Positions 17,339 to 27,016 of a stretch of DNA of 64,000 nucleotides are shown here, one piece after another. A model generated the notes under the pieces. The model was not told the DNA's origin, did not search any database, and was given only the letters and a program-made list of their open reading frames with translations. Made by a program: the position numbers and the translations under genes. Every line of letters starts with the position of its first letter. The stretch's first letter is position 1. The stretch covers positions 310,001-374,000 of the forward strand of contig NZ_CCYK01000007.1 of the NCBI RefSeq assembly GCF_000826105.1. Reading direction: 5' to 3'. This DNA comes from Pseudomonas massiliensis. Lineage in GTDB: Bacteria > Pseudomonadota > Gammaproteobacteria > Pseudomonadales > Pseudomonadaceae.

Positions 17339-19078
17339 ATGACCGAGAACGCTGAATATTCCGCAGTGAACGATGCCGTGCAGGGCTCGTTCTTCCGTCG
17401 CGTGTGGGCGATGACCGTGCCGTACTGGCGCAGTGAAGAAAAAGGCAAGGCGTGGCTGTTGCTGGTTGCCGTGATCGGGCTGTCGCTGTTCAGCGTGGCC
17501 ATTTCGGTACTGCTGAACAACTGGTACCGCGACTTCTACAACGCACTCCAGCAGAAGGACACGGCGGCCTTCAGTCATCTGATCCTCTATTTTTCCGGCA
17601 TCGCTGCCATTGCCATTCTCAGCGCGGTGTACCGGCTGTACCTGACCCAGATGCTGACCATCCGCTGGCGGCGCTGGCTGACCGAGCAGCATTTCGCGCG
17701 CTGGCTCAGGCACAAGAATTTCTATCACCTGGAAACCGGCGCTTACACGGACAACCCCGACCAACGCATCAGCGAAGACATCGACCGGTTCACCAGTACA
17801 ACCTTGAGCCTGGGCTTCGGCCTGCTGCGCACCGTAGTGAGCCTGGTGTCCTTCTCCATCATCCTCTGGGGCGTATCCGGAAGCATCGAACTGTTCGGCT
17901 ACACCATTGCTGGCTATATGTTCTGGGCGGCGCTGCTGTATGCGGTAGTGGGCAGTTGGCTGACCCACCTGATCGGTCGGCGCCTGATCCCGCTGAACAA
18001 CCAGCAGCAGCGCTACGAGGCGGACTTGCGTTTTTCCATGGTGCGCATTCGGGAAAATGCCGAAACCATTGCTCTCTACAATGGCGAGCCCAATGAGCAG
18101 GAGCGGTTGCAGGGCCGTTTCGGCCGGGTGTGGAGCAACTTCTGGTCGCTGATGCAGGTCCAGAAGCGCCTGACATTCTTTACCTCAGGCTACGGCCAGA
18201 TCGCGATCATCTTTCCCTTCGTCGTAGCAGCGCCGCGCTATTTCGCGGGCAAGATCGAACTCGGCGGTCTGATGCAGATCAACTCGGCCTTCGGCAATGT
18301 GCAGGAAAACCTGAGCTGGTTCGTGGATGCCTATGCCTCCCTGGCTGAATGGAAAGCTACCTGCGACCGTCTGCTCAGCTTCCGCCAGGCCATGACCGAA
18401 AACGAGCTTCGGTCCGCGCCCATCGATGTTCAAACCCAGGGACACAAGCTGCACATTGCTGGTCTGACCCTGGGGCTGGCTGACGGCCGAGCCTTGCTGG
18501 ACAACGTCAACCTGGACGTATCCCGCACCGAGCGGGTGATGCTCAGCGGCCGCTCCGGCAGTGGCAAGAGCACCCTGCTGCGAGCCATCGGCGGGCTTTG
18601 GCCCCGCGGTGGCGGGCAGATTCTACGGCCTGAGGACCGCACGCTGTTCCTGCCGCAGCGCCCCTACATGCCCATCGGCACCTTGCGCGAGGCCTTGAGC
18701 TACCCCCTGGCCGGGGACAGCTACCCGGATGAGCGCTACCGCGAAGCACTGGAGCAATGCCGTCTCGGTCATCTGGCGGCGCGCCTGGACGAAGGCAATC
18801 ACTGGCAGCGAGTCTTGTCTCCAGGGGAGCAGCAGCGGTTGTCCTTCGCCCGCGCGTTGCTCTACCGGCCTCAGTGGCTGTTCCTGGATGAAGCCACCTC
18901 GGCCATGGATGAAGAAGACGAAGCGAGCCTCTACCAGGGGCTTATCGACCGGCTCCCGGGCGTCAGCCTCGTCAGCGTTGGCCACCGGACCAGCCTGCGA
19001 CCTTTCCACCCGCGGTTGGTCAAGATCGAAGGTGGACAGCTGCATGTTCAGCAGGCGTCGGCGCCCAGCGCGCTCTAA
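17339..19078 (+). CDS. SbmA/BacA-like ABC transporter, fused permease-ATPase
   Basis: 579 residues. The N-terminal half has about six membrane helices of the SbmA/BacA type, including LLNNWYRDFYNALQQKD, a family hallmark. The C-terminal half is an ABC ATPase: Walker [10 protein letters not shown] near residue 405, signature LSPGEQQRLSFARAL, Walker B WLFLDEATSAMD. E. coli YddA and mycobacterial relatives share this fused form. SbmA/BacA proteins import peptides or antibiotics, while fused relatives include B12 and long-chain acyl transporters, so the substrate is not fixed. It stands alone between roxR and the FadR-type gene. Confidence 0.9.
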   Translation: MTENAEYSAVNDAVQGSFFRRVWAMTVPYWRSEEKGKAWLLLVAVIGLSLFSVAISVLLNNWYRDFYNALQQKDTAAFSHLILYFSGIAAIAILSAVYRLYLTQMLTIRWRRWLTEQHFARWLRHKNFYHLETGAYTDNPDQRISEDIDRFTSTTLSLGFGLLRTVVSLVSFSIILWGVSGSIELFGYTIAGYMFWAALLYAVVGSWLTHLIGRRLIPLNNQQQRYEADLRFSMVRIRENAETIALYNGEPNEQERLQGRFGRVWSNFWSLMQVQKRLTFFTSGYGQIAIIFPFVVAAPRYFAGKIELGGLMQINSAFGNVQENLSWFVDAYASLAEWKATCDRLLSFRQAMTENELRSAPIDVQTQGHKLHIAGLTLGLADGRALLDNVNLDVSRTERVMLSGRSGSGKSTLLRAIGGLWPRGGGQILRPEDRTLFLPQRPYMPIGTLREALSYPLAGDSYPDERYREALEQCRLGHLAARLDEGNHWQRVLSPGEQQRLSFARALLYRPQWLFLDEATSAMDEEDEASLYQGLIDRLPGVSLVSVGHRTSLRPFHPRLVKIEGGQLHVQQASAPSAL

Positions 19079-19141
19079 TGTGATCGTACGAGCCGCTTTG
19101 CGCTATGATGGGGCGTGATCAACCCGAGACCGGCTTTACCT

Positions 19142-19888
19142 ATGGACAATCAGAGCGCCATGCCACGCGCCCGCAAGAAACCTCGCAGCCTCGCCCAGGA
19201 GCTGGTAGCCGTCCTGAGCGAGCGCATCCGTAACGGCGAACTCAAGCGCGGCGACAAGCTGCCTACCGAGTCGGCGATCATGGAAGAGCAGGGTGTGAGC
19301 CGCACGGTTGTCCGCGAGGCCATTTCCCGGCTGCAGGCGGCCGGGCAGGTGGAAACCCGTCACGGTATAGGCACCTTCGTGCTCGACACACCTAGCCCAA
19401 GTGGCTTCCGCATCGACCCGGCCACCATCGTCACCCTGCGAGACGTACTGGCCGTGCTGGAACTGCGGATCAGCCTGGAGGTGGAATCCGCCGGCCTGGC
19501 CGCGCAGCGGCGCAGCGATGATCAGTTGCAGGCCATGCGCGAAGCCCTGGATGCCCTGAACGAAAGCGCCGCCCACGCCACCGATGCGGTGGCTTCGGAC
19601 TTCCAGTTCCACCTGCGCATTGCCCTGGCTACGGGAAATCGCTATTTCACCGACATCATGACTCACCTGGGCACGAGCATCATTCCGCGCACCCGGCTCA
19701 ATTCCGCCCGCCTGGCCCATGACGATCAACAGCACTACATGAGCCGATTGAGCCGCGAGCACGAAGAGATATTCGACGCTATTGCCCGCCAGGACGCCGA
19801 TGCCGCCCGTGCAGCCATGCGCCTGCACCTGACAAACAGCCGCGAGCGCCTGCGCCAGGCGCACGAGGAAGCCGCCAGCCCCCTATAG
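19142..19888 (+). CDS. FadR/GntR-family transcriptional regulator
   Basis: About 248 residues: an N-terminal winged helix-turn-helix of GntR type (KLPTESAIMEEQGVSRT followed by VVREAISRLQAAGQV) and a C-terminal all-helical FCD ligand domain. Its position directly upstream of kdgD, with only REP repeats between, suggests control of glucarate/galactarate catabolism. The start is uncertain: ATG 19142 is preferred because a TATGAT -10-like box lies at 19104-19109, which would place transcription near 19116 and exclude the GTG at 19115; ATG 19160 is possible. None has a strong ribosome site. Confidence 0.88.
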   Translation: MDNQSAMPRARKKPRSLAQELVAVLSERIRNGELKRGDKLPTESAIMEEQGVSRTVVREAISRLQAAGQVETRHGIGTFVLDTPSPSGFRIDPATIVTLRDVLAVLELRISLEVESAGLAAQRRSDDQLQAMREALDALNESAAHATDAVASDFQFHLRIALATGNRYFTDIMTHLGTSIIPRTRLNSARLAHDDQQHYMSRLSREHEEIFDAIARQDADAARAAMRLHLTNSRERLRQAHEEAASPL

Positions 19889-19911
19889 CCCAGGGGAATG
19901 GCTCCGCCCTC

Positions 19912-20456
19912 GGGCTCCCGTCTGAGCTATTCAGGGTTCGCCAGCTAGCGCTGGCTCCCACCGCGTGAATGACTCGCCTGAACTGACTTGTCTCTGTGGG
20001 ACCCAGCGCCAGCTGGGGAAGGGCTCCCGTCTGAGCTATTCAGGGTTCGCCAGCTAGCGCTGGCTTCACCGCGTGAGTGACTTGCCTGAACCGACTTGTC
20101 TCTGTGGGACCCAGCGCCAGCTGGGGAAGGGCTCCCGTCTGAGCTATTCAGGGTTCGCCAGCTAGCGCTGGCTCCCACCGCGTGAATGACTCGCCTGAAC
20201 TGACTTGTCTCTATGGGACCCTGCGCCAGCTGGGGAAGGGCTCCCGTCTAAGCTATTCAGGGTTCGCCAGCTAGCGCTGGCTCCCACCGCGTGAATGACT
20301 CGCCTGAACCGACTTGTCTCTGTGGGACCCAGCGCCAGCTGGGGAAGGGCTCCCGTCTGAGCTGTTCAGGGGTTCGCCAGCTAGCGCTGGCTCCCACCGC
20401 GTGAATGAATCGCCTGAACCGACTTGTCTCTGTGGGACCCAGCGCCAGCTGGGGAA
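19912..20456. repeat. Five tandem REP-doublet (BIME) units of about 109 bp
   Basis: Units start at 19912, 20021, 20129, 20238 and 20347, with lengths 109, 108, 109, 109 and 110. Each holds a forward element GCCAGCTAGCGCTGGC followed by TCCCAC and, about 45 bases later, an inverted element whose complement is CCCAGCTGGCGCTGGG followed by TCCCAC. The unit is therefore a pair of facing REPs. Copies differ by only a few substitutions and one-base indels. The array fills most of the 707-bp gap between the regulator gene and kdgD. Frames that cross it are periodic artefacts, not genes. Confidence 0.92.
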
Positions 20457-20525
20457 GGGCTCGCCGTGAATCTCGATGCCGCGCACGGAATCTTTGCATG
20501 ACCCCCTTGTCGGACTGCATCTCTG

Positions 20526-20545
20526 GTTGTACGATGACATACAAC
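20526..20545. promoter_or_regulatory. Candidate operator upstream of kdgD
   Basis: The imperfect palindrome GTTGTACGATGACATACAAC has perfect 6-base arms GTTGTA/TACAAC. It resembles the short-arm operators of FadR-type regulators and lies 51-70 bases before the kdgD start, so it is a reasonable target for the adjacent FCD-domain regulator. Confidence 0.4.
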
Positions 20546-20595
20546 ACCGGCAGCCGCCGGTTCTTGTTTCTCAGCGCACCAGGGTGTTCACAACA

Positions 20596-21507
20596 ATGAC
20601 TCCACAAGAACTCAAGTCCATCCTCTCCGCCGGCCTGCTGTCCTTCCCGGTCACCGATTTCGACGCCCAAGGGGATTTCAACCCCCAAGGCTATATCAAG
20701 CGGCTGGAGTGGCTGGCCCCTTACGGCGCCAGCGCGCTGTTCGCCGCCGGCGGCACCGGTGAATTCTTCTCCCTGGCCGCCAGTGAATATTCCCAGGTGA
20801 TCAAGACCGCGGTCGACACCTGCGCCAAGAGCGTGCCGATCCTCGCCGGCGTGGGCGGTGCCACCCGCCAGGCCATCGAATACGCCCGTGAAGCCGAACG
20901 CCTGGGCGCCAAGGGCTTGCTGCTGCTGCCTCACTACCTGACCGAAGCGTCGCAGGACGGCGTCGCGGCCCATGTCGAGGCCGTGTGCAAATCCGTGAAC
21001 ATTGGCGTGATCGTCTACAACCGTAACGTTTGCCGCCTCAATGCCGTACAGCTGGAGCAGCTGGCCGAGCGTTGCCCGAACCTGATCGGCTACAAGGACG
21101 GCCTCGGTGACATCGAACTGATGGTCAGCATCCGTCGCCGCCTGGGCGACCGCTTCAGCTACCTGGGCGGCCTGCCCACTGCTGAGGTTTACGCAGCGGC
21201 GTACAAGGCACTGGGCGTGCCGGTGTACTCCTCGGCGGTATTCAACTTCGTGCCCAAGTTGGCCATGGACTTCTACCACGCCATCGCCAAGGACGATCAC
21301 GTAGCCGTTGGCAAGATGATCGACGACTTCTTCCTGCCTTACCTGGATATCCGCAATCGCAAGGCTGGCTATGCCGTGAGCATCGTCAAGGCTGGCGCCA
21401 AGATCGCTGGCTACGACGCCGGTCCGGTGCGCACGCCGCTGACCGACCTCACCGAGCAAGAGTACGCCGCGCTGGCCGCGCTGATGGACAAGCTCGGCCC
21501 GCAGTAA
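20596..21507 (+). CDS. kdgD: 5-dehydro-4-deoxyglucarate dehydratase
   Basis: 303 residues, DHDPS/N-acetylneuraminate-lyase TIM barrel. It converts 5-keto-4-deoxy-D-glucarate to 2,5-dioxopentanoate with loss of water and CO2, in the oxidative glucarate/galactarate pathway. Schiff-base lysine K167 lies in GYKDGLGD and the catalytic Tyr Y141 in VIVYNRN. The N-terminal [19 protein letters not shown] is typical of KdgD. The pathway's partner genes (glucarate/galactarate dehydratase, a dicarboxylate permease, ketoglutarate semialdehyde dehydrogenase) are not adjacent. A longer frame from 20476 is not supported. Confidence 0.95.
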   Translation: MTPQELKSILSAGLLSFPVTDFDAQGDFNPQGYIKRLEWLAPYGASALFAAGGTGEFFSLAASEYSQVIKTAVDTCAKSVPILAGVGGATRQAIEYAREAERLGAKGLLLLPHYLTEASQDGVAAHVEAVCKSVNIGVIVYNRNVCRLNAVQLEQLAERCPNLIGYKDGLGDIELMVSIRRRLGDRFSYLGGLPTAEVYAAAYKALGVPVYSSAVFNFVPKLAMDFYHAIAKDDHVAVGKMIDDFFLPYLDIRNRKAGYAVSIVKAGAKIAGYDAGPVRTPLTDLTEQEYAALAALMDKLGPQ

Positions 21508-21546
21508 CTCGCAGGACCGGCCGCTTGCTCCCAAGCGGCATTCAAG

Positions 21547-21571
21547 AAGCGCGCCTCCGGGCGCGCTTTTT
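21547..21571 (+). terminator. Intrinsic terminator after kdgD
   Basis: Arms AAGCGCGCC and GGCGCGCTT with a 4-base loop run into a T stretch (21567-21571). Confidence 0.9.
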
Positions 21572-21623
21572 CGTTCAGGTGAATTATCATGCAGCAGATG
21601 ACTGATAACGGATCGCCGACCTG

Positions 21624-22565
21624 ATGCTGAGCCTTTTCCTGGAAACCTTGAACATCACCGCGCCCGTGTTTGCGATGCTGTTCATGGGACTGTTGCTCAA
21701 GCGCGTGGGATGGATCGACGACGGCTTCATCAAGGTCGCCTCCGAGCTTGTATTCAACGTGACCATGCCCTGCCTGCTGTTCCTGGGCATCATCCACGCT
21801 AACCTCAACGAGGCTCTGCAAATCGGCGTGATGGTGTATTTCGCCATCGCCACGGTGGTCAGCTTCGGGTTGATCTGGCTCTGGGCGCGCTGGCATTGCC
21901 CCGTAGCCGACCGCGGCATCTATGTGCAGGGCGCCTTCCGCGGCAACAACGGCATCATCGGCCTGGCGCTGGCCGCCAGCATGTATGGGGATTACGGCAT
22001 TGCCGTGGGCTCGATCCTGGCCGCGGTGCTGATCGTGCTCTACAACAGCCTCTCTTCCGTGGTGCTGGCCTACTACAGCCCCACCATGAAATCCGACCCG
22101 TTGAGCCTGGCCATCGGCGTGGTTCGCAATCCTCTGATCCTCGGCGTGGTGGCCGCCATCCCGTTCGCGGTATGGCAGATTCCTCTGCCGGGGTGGCTTG
22201 ACCAATCCGCGCAATACCTGGCCCACATGACACTGCCCCTGGCGCTCATCTGTATCGGCGGCACCCTGTCGCTGTCCGCGCTGCGCGCCGGTAGTCATCT
22301 GGCTATCAGTGCTAGTCTGGTAAAGATGGTGGCGCTACCGCTGGTGGCTACCCTGGGCGCCTGGGCATGCGGCTTTCGGGGTGCCGACCTGGGCATCCTA
22401 TTCCTCTATTTCGGCGCCCCCACCGCCTCGGTGAGTTACGTGATGGCCCGCGCCGCCAACGGCAACTATCGCCTGGCGGCTACCATCGTGGTGATCACCA
22501 CCATCGCGGCCATCGTGACCACCAACATCGGCATTTTCCTGTTGAACTGGAGCGGCCTGATCTGA
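21624..22565 (+). CDS. AEC-family (auxin efflux carrier) permease
   Basis: 313 residues with about ten hydrophobic segments in two five-helix halves. Family marks are the opening TAPVFAMLFMGLLLKRVGWI, the mid-protein GAFRGNNGIIGLALA, and FGAPTASVSYVMA near the end. Bacterial AEC permeases carry small carboxylates such as malate or malonate; the substrate here is unknown. It lies after the kdgD terminator and is probably independent of kdgD. Confidence 0.92.
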   Translation: MLSLFLETLNITAPVFAMLFMGLLLKRVGWIDDGFIKVASELVFNVTMPCLLFLGIIHANLNEALQIGVMVYFAIATVVSFGLIWLWARWHCPVADRGIYVQGAFRGNNGIIGLALAASMYGDYGIAVGSILAAVLIVLYNSLSSVVLAYYSPTMKSDPLSLAIGVVRNPLILGVVAAIPFAVWQIPLPGWLDQSAQYLAHMTLPLALICIGGTLSLSALRAGSHLAISASLVKMVALPLVATLGAWACGFRGADLGILFLYFGAPTASVSYVMARAANGNYRLAATIVVITTIAAIVTTNIGIFLLNWSGLI

Positions 22566-22569
22566 GGGC

Positions 22570-23652
22570 TCAGGAGCGTCCGGCCCTGCGCCAGTTGCGC
22601 CAAGCCTGCATGGCCACCAAGGTGCCCAATAGCGGCAGCGCGTAATGCAGCAGTAAGCGTTCGGCGCGCATCGCCAAGGGCATGTCGGTGTTGAAGGCCA
22701 CAAGGTGCGCGCCAAAGAGCGCATAAAGGGCAAGCAGCAACAATCCTTCCAGGCGGCTCAGGCGATAGCCGAGGCGCAACAGCGGCCAGGCCAGCAGCGC
22801 AGCCACGAACAGAACGGGAAGGTCGAACGCCAGGCTGTTGGGGGATATCGACAGGCCCTGGGGGGCAGCCAGCACAACGACGCCCAGCACCCCGGTCAGG
22901 TTGCACAGCGTAGCGCCGATGACGTTGCCCACCGCCAGCTCCCGCTCGCCCCGTAGGGCCGCCAGCGATGACATCGCCAGGCCGGGGAGGGAAGCGCAAA
23001 CGGCAACCAGCGTCAGCCCCATGATGCGCTCGGACAGGCCAAGCTCGTTGGCGATGGCCACCGTGGCCGTCAATATCCATTGCGACCCCAGGGTCAGCGC
23101 CAGAATGCCCAAGGCCAGGCGTAGCCCGGCGGCAAGGGCCGAGCGTTGTCGCACGGGTGCGCGGGGCACCGGCCGGTGCGCATGCTTGAAATGCCATGTC
23201 ACCCGGTACATATACCCTGCCCAGGCGGCAACCAGCAGCACGGCTTCGAGGCTACCAAGGCGCTGATCCATCGACAGCCCGTAGAGCAGGGCGGCTGTCA
23301 GCGCGACCAGGGGCAAGTCCAGGCGCACCACCGAGGGAGAGATCCGCAAGGGCACGATCAGCGCGCACAGGCCCAGCGTGACCCATAGGTTGAATAGAGT
23401 GCCGCCTACCAGGCTGCCAAAGGCCAGGTCCGGCGCGTCGGCGTTGATGGCGCCCAGGCCAATGGCCAGCTGTGGGGCGCTGCTGCCCAGTGCCATCAGT
23501 GAAAGGCCGGCGATCAACGGGCGTACCCGGGCGCGCTCAGCCAGGCGCAACAGATTGCGAACGCTCAGCTCGGCGCCAAGCATCAGCATCGCCAGCCCGA
23601 GGAAAAACTGCAGCAGGCTGACAGGTGGCAGGGAAGCGAGCTCGGTAATCAC
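22570..23652 (-). CDS. Cation/Ca2+-exchanger-family (CaCA, YrbG-like) membrane protein with altered ion sites
   Basis: 360 residues, about ten membrane helices, clearly built from two CaCA alpha-repeats. Repeat 1 reads GLSLMALGSSAPQLAIGL (49-66) and repeat 2 GLTLVAVCASLPGLAMS (212-228). Family members carry Glu after the Pro in both repeats (SxPE), and these glutamates bind Ca2+. Here they are Gln61 and Gly224. The following motifs are also changed (FGSLVGGTLFN; VGNVIGATLCN). The gene is intact with no stops, so it is a divergent member and not a pseudogene. Ion specificity should not be copied from homologues. It ends 5 bp from the convergent AEC gene. Confidence 0.85.
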   Translation of the reverse strand: MITELASLPPVSLLQFFLGLAMLMLGAELSVRNLLRLAERARVRPLIAGLSLMALGSSAPQLAIGLGAINADAPDLAFGSLVGGTLFNLWVTLGLCALIVPLRISPSVVRLDLPLVALTAALLYGLSMDQRLGSLEAVLLVAAWAGYMYRVTWHFKHAHRPVPRAPVRQRSALAAGLRLALGILALTLGSQWILTATVAIANELGLSERIMGLTLVAVCASLPGLAMSSLAALRGERELAVGNVIGATLCNLTGVLGVVVLAAPQGLSISPNSLAFDLPVLFVAALLAWPLLRLGYRLSRLEGLLLLALYALFGAHLVAFNTDMPLAMRAERLLLHYALPLLGTLVAMQAWRNWRRAGRS

Positions 23653-23659
23653 AGCCTGG

Positions 23660-24031
23660 TCAGTCCAGACGCCGGATACGCACCCGAGCGGTGCCGTCGT
23701 CGATCATGCCCAGGCGCTGTGCCGCGGCGCGGGAAAGGTCGATGACCCGGCTGCGCGCATGAGGGCCACGGTCATTGATGCGCACTACCACGCTGCGGTC
23801 GTTCCGTAAGTTGGTGACCTGCACCTCGGCGCCCATCGGCAGTGTACGGTGCGCCGCCGTGAGAGCGTTCTGGTCGAAGCGCTCCCCACTGGCCGTGCGC
23901 AGGCCGTGGTGGCGTGAACCGTAGTAGGAGGCCAGGCCTTCCTGGGCCTCCCCTGGGGCCAGTGCAGTGGGCTGGCCCGCGCAGCCACCGAGCATGGCCA
24001 TCGAGAGCGTCAAGCTGAACAGGCGTTGCAT
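23660..24031 (-). CDS. Short RlpA-like double-psi-barrel lipoprotein
   Basis: 123 residues. A lipobox ending LGGC gives an acylated C17. The rest is one double-psi beta-barrel (ASYYGSRHHGLRTASGE, AAHRTLPMG, RINDRGPHARSRVIDLS). It lacks the SPOR domain of the full-length septal lytic transglycosylase RlpA, so septal targeting by SPOR is not expected. The acidic catalytic-type residue in DRGP is retained. It lies 59 bp downstream of gatB on the same strand, as in other pseudomonads (PA4485 position, from memory). Confidence 0.9.
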   Translation of the reverse strand: MQRLFSLTLSMAMLGGCAGQPTALAPGEAQEGLASYYGSRHHGLRTASGERFDQNALTAAHRTLPMGAEVQVTNLRNDRSVVVRINDRGPHARSRVIDLSRAAAQRLGMIDDGTARVRIRRLD

Positions 24032-24090
24032 GGTAGATCCTTGTACAAGGAAGGCCGACGCGCCCGCTGGTCTGGCGGGCGCATCGGCTT

Positions 24091-25536
24091 TCAGCCTTCC
24101 AGCTTGCGCTTGAGCAGCTCGTTCACCTGCTGCGGATTGGCCTTGCCCTTGGACGCCTTCATCGCCTGGCCGACGAAGAAGCCGAACATCTTGCCGCGCT
24201 TGGCCTCGTCGGCGGCGCGATATTGCTCGACCTGCTCGGCGTTGGCCGCCAGCACTTCATCCAGCACCTGCTCGATGGCGCCAGTATCAGTGACCTGCTT
24301 CAGCCCACGGTTTTCGATGATCTGGTCCGCGCTGCCCTCGCCATTGGCCATGGCTTCGAACACCACCTTGGCGATTTTTCCGGAGATGGTGTTGTCGCGG
24401 ATGCGCTGCAGCATACCGCCCAGCTGTTCGGCACTGACGGGGGACTGCTCGATGTCCAGGCCTTGCTTGTTCAGCAGGCTGCCCAGCTCCACCATGACCC
24501 AGTTGGCCGCCAGCTTGGCGTCGCCGCCCAGCACCGCTACCTGCTCGAAGTAGTCGGCCTGTTCGCGGCTGGAAGCCAGTACCGTGGCATCGTAGGCCGA
24601 GAGCCCGTACTGGCTCTGGAAGCGTTCGCGCTTCTGCGGTGGCAGCTCGGGCAGGGAGGCGCGCACGCTGTCGAGGAAGCTGTCCTCGATGACCACCGGC
24701 AGCAGGTCCGGGTCAGGGAAGTAGCGGTAGTCGTTGGCCTCCTCCTTGCTGCGCATGGAACGGGTTTCGTCCTTGTTCGGGTCGTACAGGCGAGTCTCCT
24801 GGATGACCTTGCCGCCGTCCTCGATGAGCTCGATCTGGCGTTGCACTTCACTGTTGATGGCGCGCTCGATGAAGCGGAACGAGTTGACGTTCTTGATTTC
24901 GCAGCGAGTGCCGAACTCGGCCTGGCCCTTGGGGCGGATCGAGACGTTGCAGTCGCAGCGCAGGGAGCCTTCGGCCATGTTGCCATCGCAGATGCCCAGA
25001 TAGCGCACCAGGGCATGGATGGCTTTCACATAGGCAACGGCTTCCTTGGCGCTGCGCATGTCCGGCTCGGAGACGATTTCCAGCAGCGGCGTGCCGGCCC
25101 GGTTGAGGTCGATCCCCGAAAAGCCCTGGAAATCTTCGTGCAGGCTTTTGCCGGCGTCTTCTTCCAGGTGGGCGCGGGTAACGCCGATGCGCTTGGTGGT
25201 GCCGTCTTCCAGGGTGATGTCCAGATGGCCCTTGCCCACGATGGGGTGGTCCATCTGGCTGATCTGGTAGCCCTTGGGCAGGTCGGGGTAGAAGTAGTTC
25301 TTGCGGGCGAAGACGTTCTGCTGGCCGATTTGGGCATCGATGGCCAGGCCGAACATCACGGCCATGCGCACGGCTTCCTGGTTCAGCACCGGAAGCACCC
25401 CCGGCATGCCCAGGTCGACCAGGCTGGCCTGGGTGTTGGGTGCCGAGCCGAAGGTGGTGGCGCTGCCGGAGAAAATCTTGGACTGGGTCGCGAGCTGGGT
25501 ATGAATCTCCAGCCCGATCACGACTTCCCATTGCAT
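24091..25536 (-). CDS. gatB: Aspartyl/glutamyl-tRNA amidotransferase subunit B
   Basis: 481 residues. The kinase-like GatB catalytic cradle opens with [19 protein letters not shown] and contains the signature [11 protein letters not shown]; a C-terminal YqeY/helical tRNA-binding tail runs over about 330-481. With GatA and GatC it converts Glu-tRNA(Gln) and/or Asp-tRNA(Asn) to the amidated form. It follows gatA after 12 bp. Confidence 0.97.
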   Translation of the reverse strand: MQWEVVIGLEIHTQLATQSKIFSGSATTFGSAPNTQASLVDLGMPGVLPVLNQEAVRMAVMFGLAIDAQIGQQNVFARKNYFYPDLPKGYQISQMDHPIVGKGHLDITLEDGTTKRIGVTRAHLEEDAGKSLHEDFQGFSGIDLNRAGTPLLEIVSEPDMRSAKEAVAYVKAIHALVRYLGICDGNMAEGSLRCDCNVSIRPKGQAEFGTRCEIKNVNSFRFIERAINSEVQRQIELIEDGGKVIQETRLYDPNKDETRSMRSKEEANDYRYFPDPDLLPVVIEDSFLDSVRASLPELPPQKRERFQSQYGLSAYDATVLASSREQADYFEQVAVLGGDAKLAANWVMVELGSLLNKQGLDIEQSPVSAEQLGGMLQRIRDNTISGKIAKVVFEAMANGEGSADQIIENRGLKQVTDTGAIEQVLDEVLAANAEQVEQYRAADEAKRGKMFGFFVGQAMKASKGKANPQQVNELLKRKLEG

Positions 25537-25548
25537 GTGTATTGCTCC

Positions 25549-27000
25549 TCAGAAGCCTTCCGGCGAACGGCGGTGCCAATCAGTGACCTGTTGGTAGCGG
25601 TGCGCGATGTTCAGTAGTCGCCCTTCCTGGAAATACGGCGCCAGCAGTTGCGCGCCCACAGGCAAGCCGTCGGCGAAGCCGACCGGCATGGACAGGCCAG
25701 GCAGCCCCGCCAGGTTGGCGGTAATGGTGTAGACGTCCTCGAGGTAGGCCGCCACCGGGTCGCTGCCCTTGGCGCCCAGCTTCCAGGCCGGGTTCGGCGT
25801 GGTCGGGCCGAGAATGACGTCCACGTCCTGGAAGGCGGCCATGAAGTCATTCTTGATCAGCCGACGGATACGCTGGGCCTTGAGGTAATAGGCGTCGTAG
25901 TAGCCGGCCGAAAGGGCATAGGTGCCGACCATGATGCGGCGCTGTACTTCCGGGCCGAAGCCTTCGCCCCGGGAGCGCTTGTACAGGTCGGTGAGGTCCA
26001 CCGGGTTTTCGCAGCGATAGCCGAAGCGCACGCCGTCGAAGCGGGACAGGTTCGACGAGGCCTCGGCCGGTGCGATCACGTAATAGGCCGGGATGGCGTG
26101 GCGCATGTTCGGCAGGCTGATGGGCCTGATCACCGCGCCGAGTCTTTCCAGCTCCTGGATGCTGGCTTGCACCAGCTCGCCGATGCGCGGGTCCAGCCCG
26201 GCATCGAAGTACTCCTTCGGCACCCCGATACGCAGCCCCTGCAGCGAGTCGTTGAGGGTGGCGCTGTAGTCCGGCACCGGCTGGTCGATGCTGGTGGAGT
26301 CCTTGGGGTCGAAACCGGCCATGGCTTGCAGCAGCAGGGCGCAGTCTTCGGCGCTGCGTGCCAGTGGGCCGGCCTGGTCGAGGCTGGAGGCGTAAGCGAT
26401 CATGCCCCAGCGGGAAACACGACCGTAGGTAGGCTTCAGGCCGGTGAGGTTGGTGAAGGCCGCCGGCTGGCGGATCGAACCGCCCGTGTCGGTACCGGTG
26501 GTCGCCGGTACCAGGCGCGCCGCCACCGCGGCCGCAGAACCGCCGGACGAACCGCCCGGTACGTGGTCCAGCTGCCAGGGGTTGTGCACGGCGCCATAGT
26601 GGCTGTTTTCGTTGGCCGAGCCCATGGCGAACTCGTCCATGTTGGTCTTGCCGAGGGTCACGGTGCCAGCGGCGGCCAGCTTCTCGACCACGGTAGCGTC
26701 GTAGGGCGCCTGGAAGTTGTCCAGCATCCGGGACGCGCAACTGGTGCGGATGCCCCGGGTGCAGAAGAGGTCCTTGTGGGCCAGGGGAGCGCCCAGCAGC
26801 GGCCCCGTCTCGCCAGCGGCGCGGCGCGTGTCGGCCGCGCGGGCCTGCTCCAGCGCCAGGTCTTCGGTAACGGTGATGAAGGCGTTGAGCCGTGGGTCCA
26901 GGGCCCTGATGCGCGTCAGCAGCGCCTGGGTCAGCTCGACGGAAGAGTAACGCTTGGCGGCAAGGCCTTGGGCGATCTCGGCCAGGGTGAATTCATGCAT
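25549..27000 (-). CDS. gatA: Aspartyl/glutamyl-tRNA amidotransferase subunit A
   Basis: 483 residues, amidase-signature family. The catalytic Ser-cisSer-Lys triad is visible: K76 in LAHKDLF, S151 in [11 protein letters not shown], and S175 in [12 protein letters not shown]. It liberates ammonia from glutamine for GatB. Middle gene of gatCAB. Confidence 0.97.
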   Translation of the reverse strand: MHEFTLAEIAQGLAAKRYSSVELTQALLTRIRALDPRLNAFITVTEDLALEQARAADTRRAAGETGPLLGAPLAHKDLFCTRGIRTSCASRMLDNFQAPYDATVVEKLAAAGTVTLGKTNMDEFAMGSANENSHYGAVHNPWQLDHVPGGSSGGSAAAVAARLVPATTGTDTGGSIRQPAAFTNLTGLKPTYGRVSRWGMIAYASSLDQAGPLARSAEDCALLLQAMAGFDPKDSTSIDQPVPDYSATLNDSLQGLRIGVPKEYFDAGLDPRIGELVQASIQELERLGAVIRPISLPNMRHAIPAYYVIAPAEASSNLSRFDGVRFGYRCENPVDLTDLYKRSRGEGFGPEVQRRIMVGTYALSAGYYDAYYLKAQRIRRLIKNDFMAAFQDVDVILGPTTPNPAWKLGAKGSDPVAAYLEDVYTITANLAGLPGLSMPVGFADGLPVGAQLLAPYFQEGRLLNIAHRYQQVTDWHRRSPEGF

Positions 27001-27016
27001 GGCAGGCGGTTATCCC

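Noticed and set aside
19912-20456. CRISPR-like array
   Set aside because: Units are about 109 bp, contiguous and nearly identical throughout, with no variable spacers and no cas genes. They are REP doublets.
19945-21534. Minus-strand frames across the repeat array with repeated identical segments
   Set aside because: The repeated peptides simply follow the 109-bp DNA period and the rest is antisense to kdgD. No ribosome sites.
22570-23652. Pseudogene status for the exchanger-family gene
   Set aside because: The frame is full length, the helices and most repeat positions are retained, and no stop or frameshift is present. Divergence is a better explanation.
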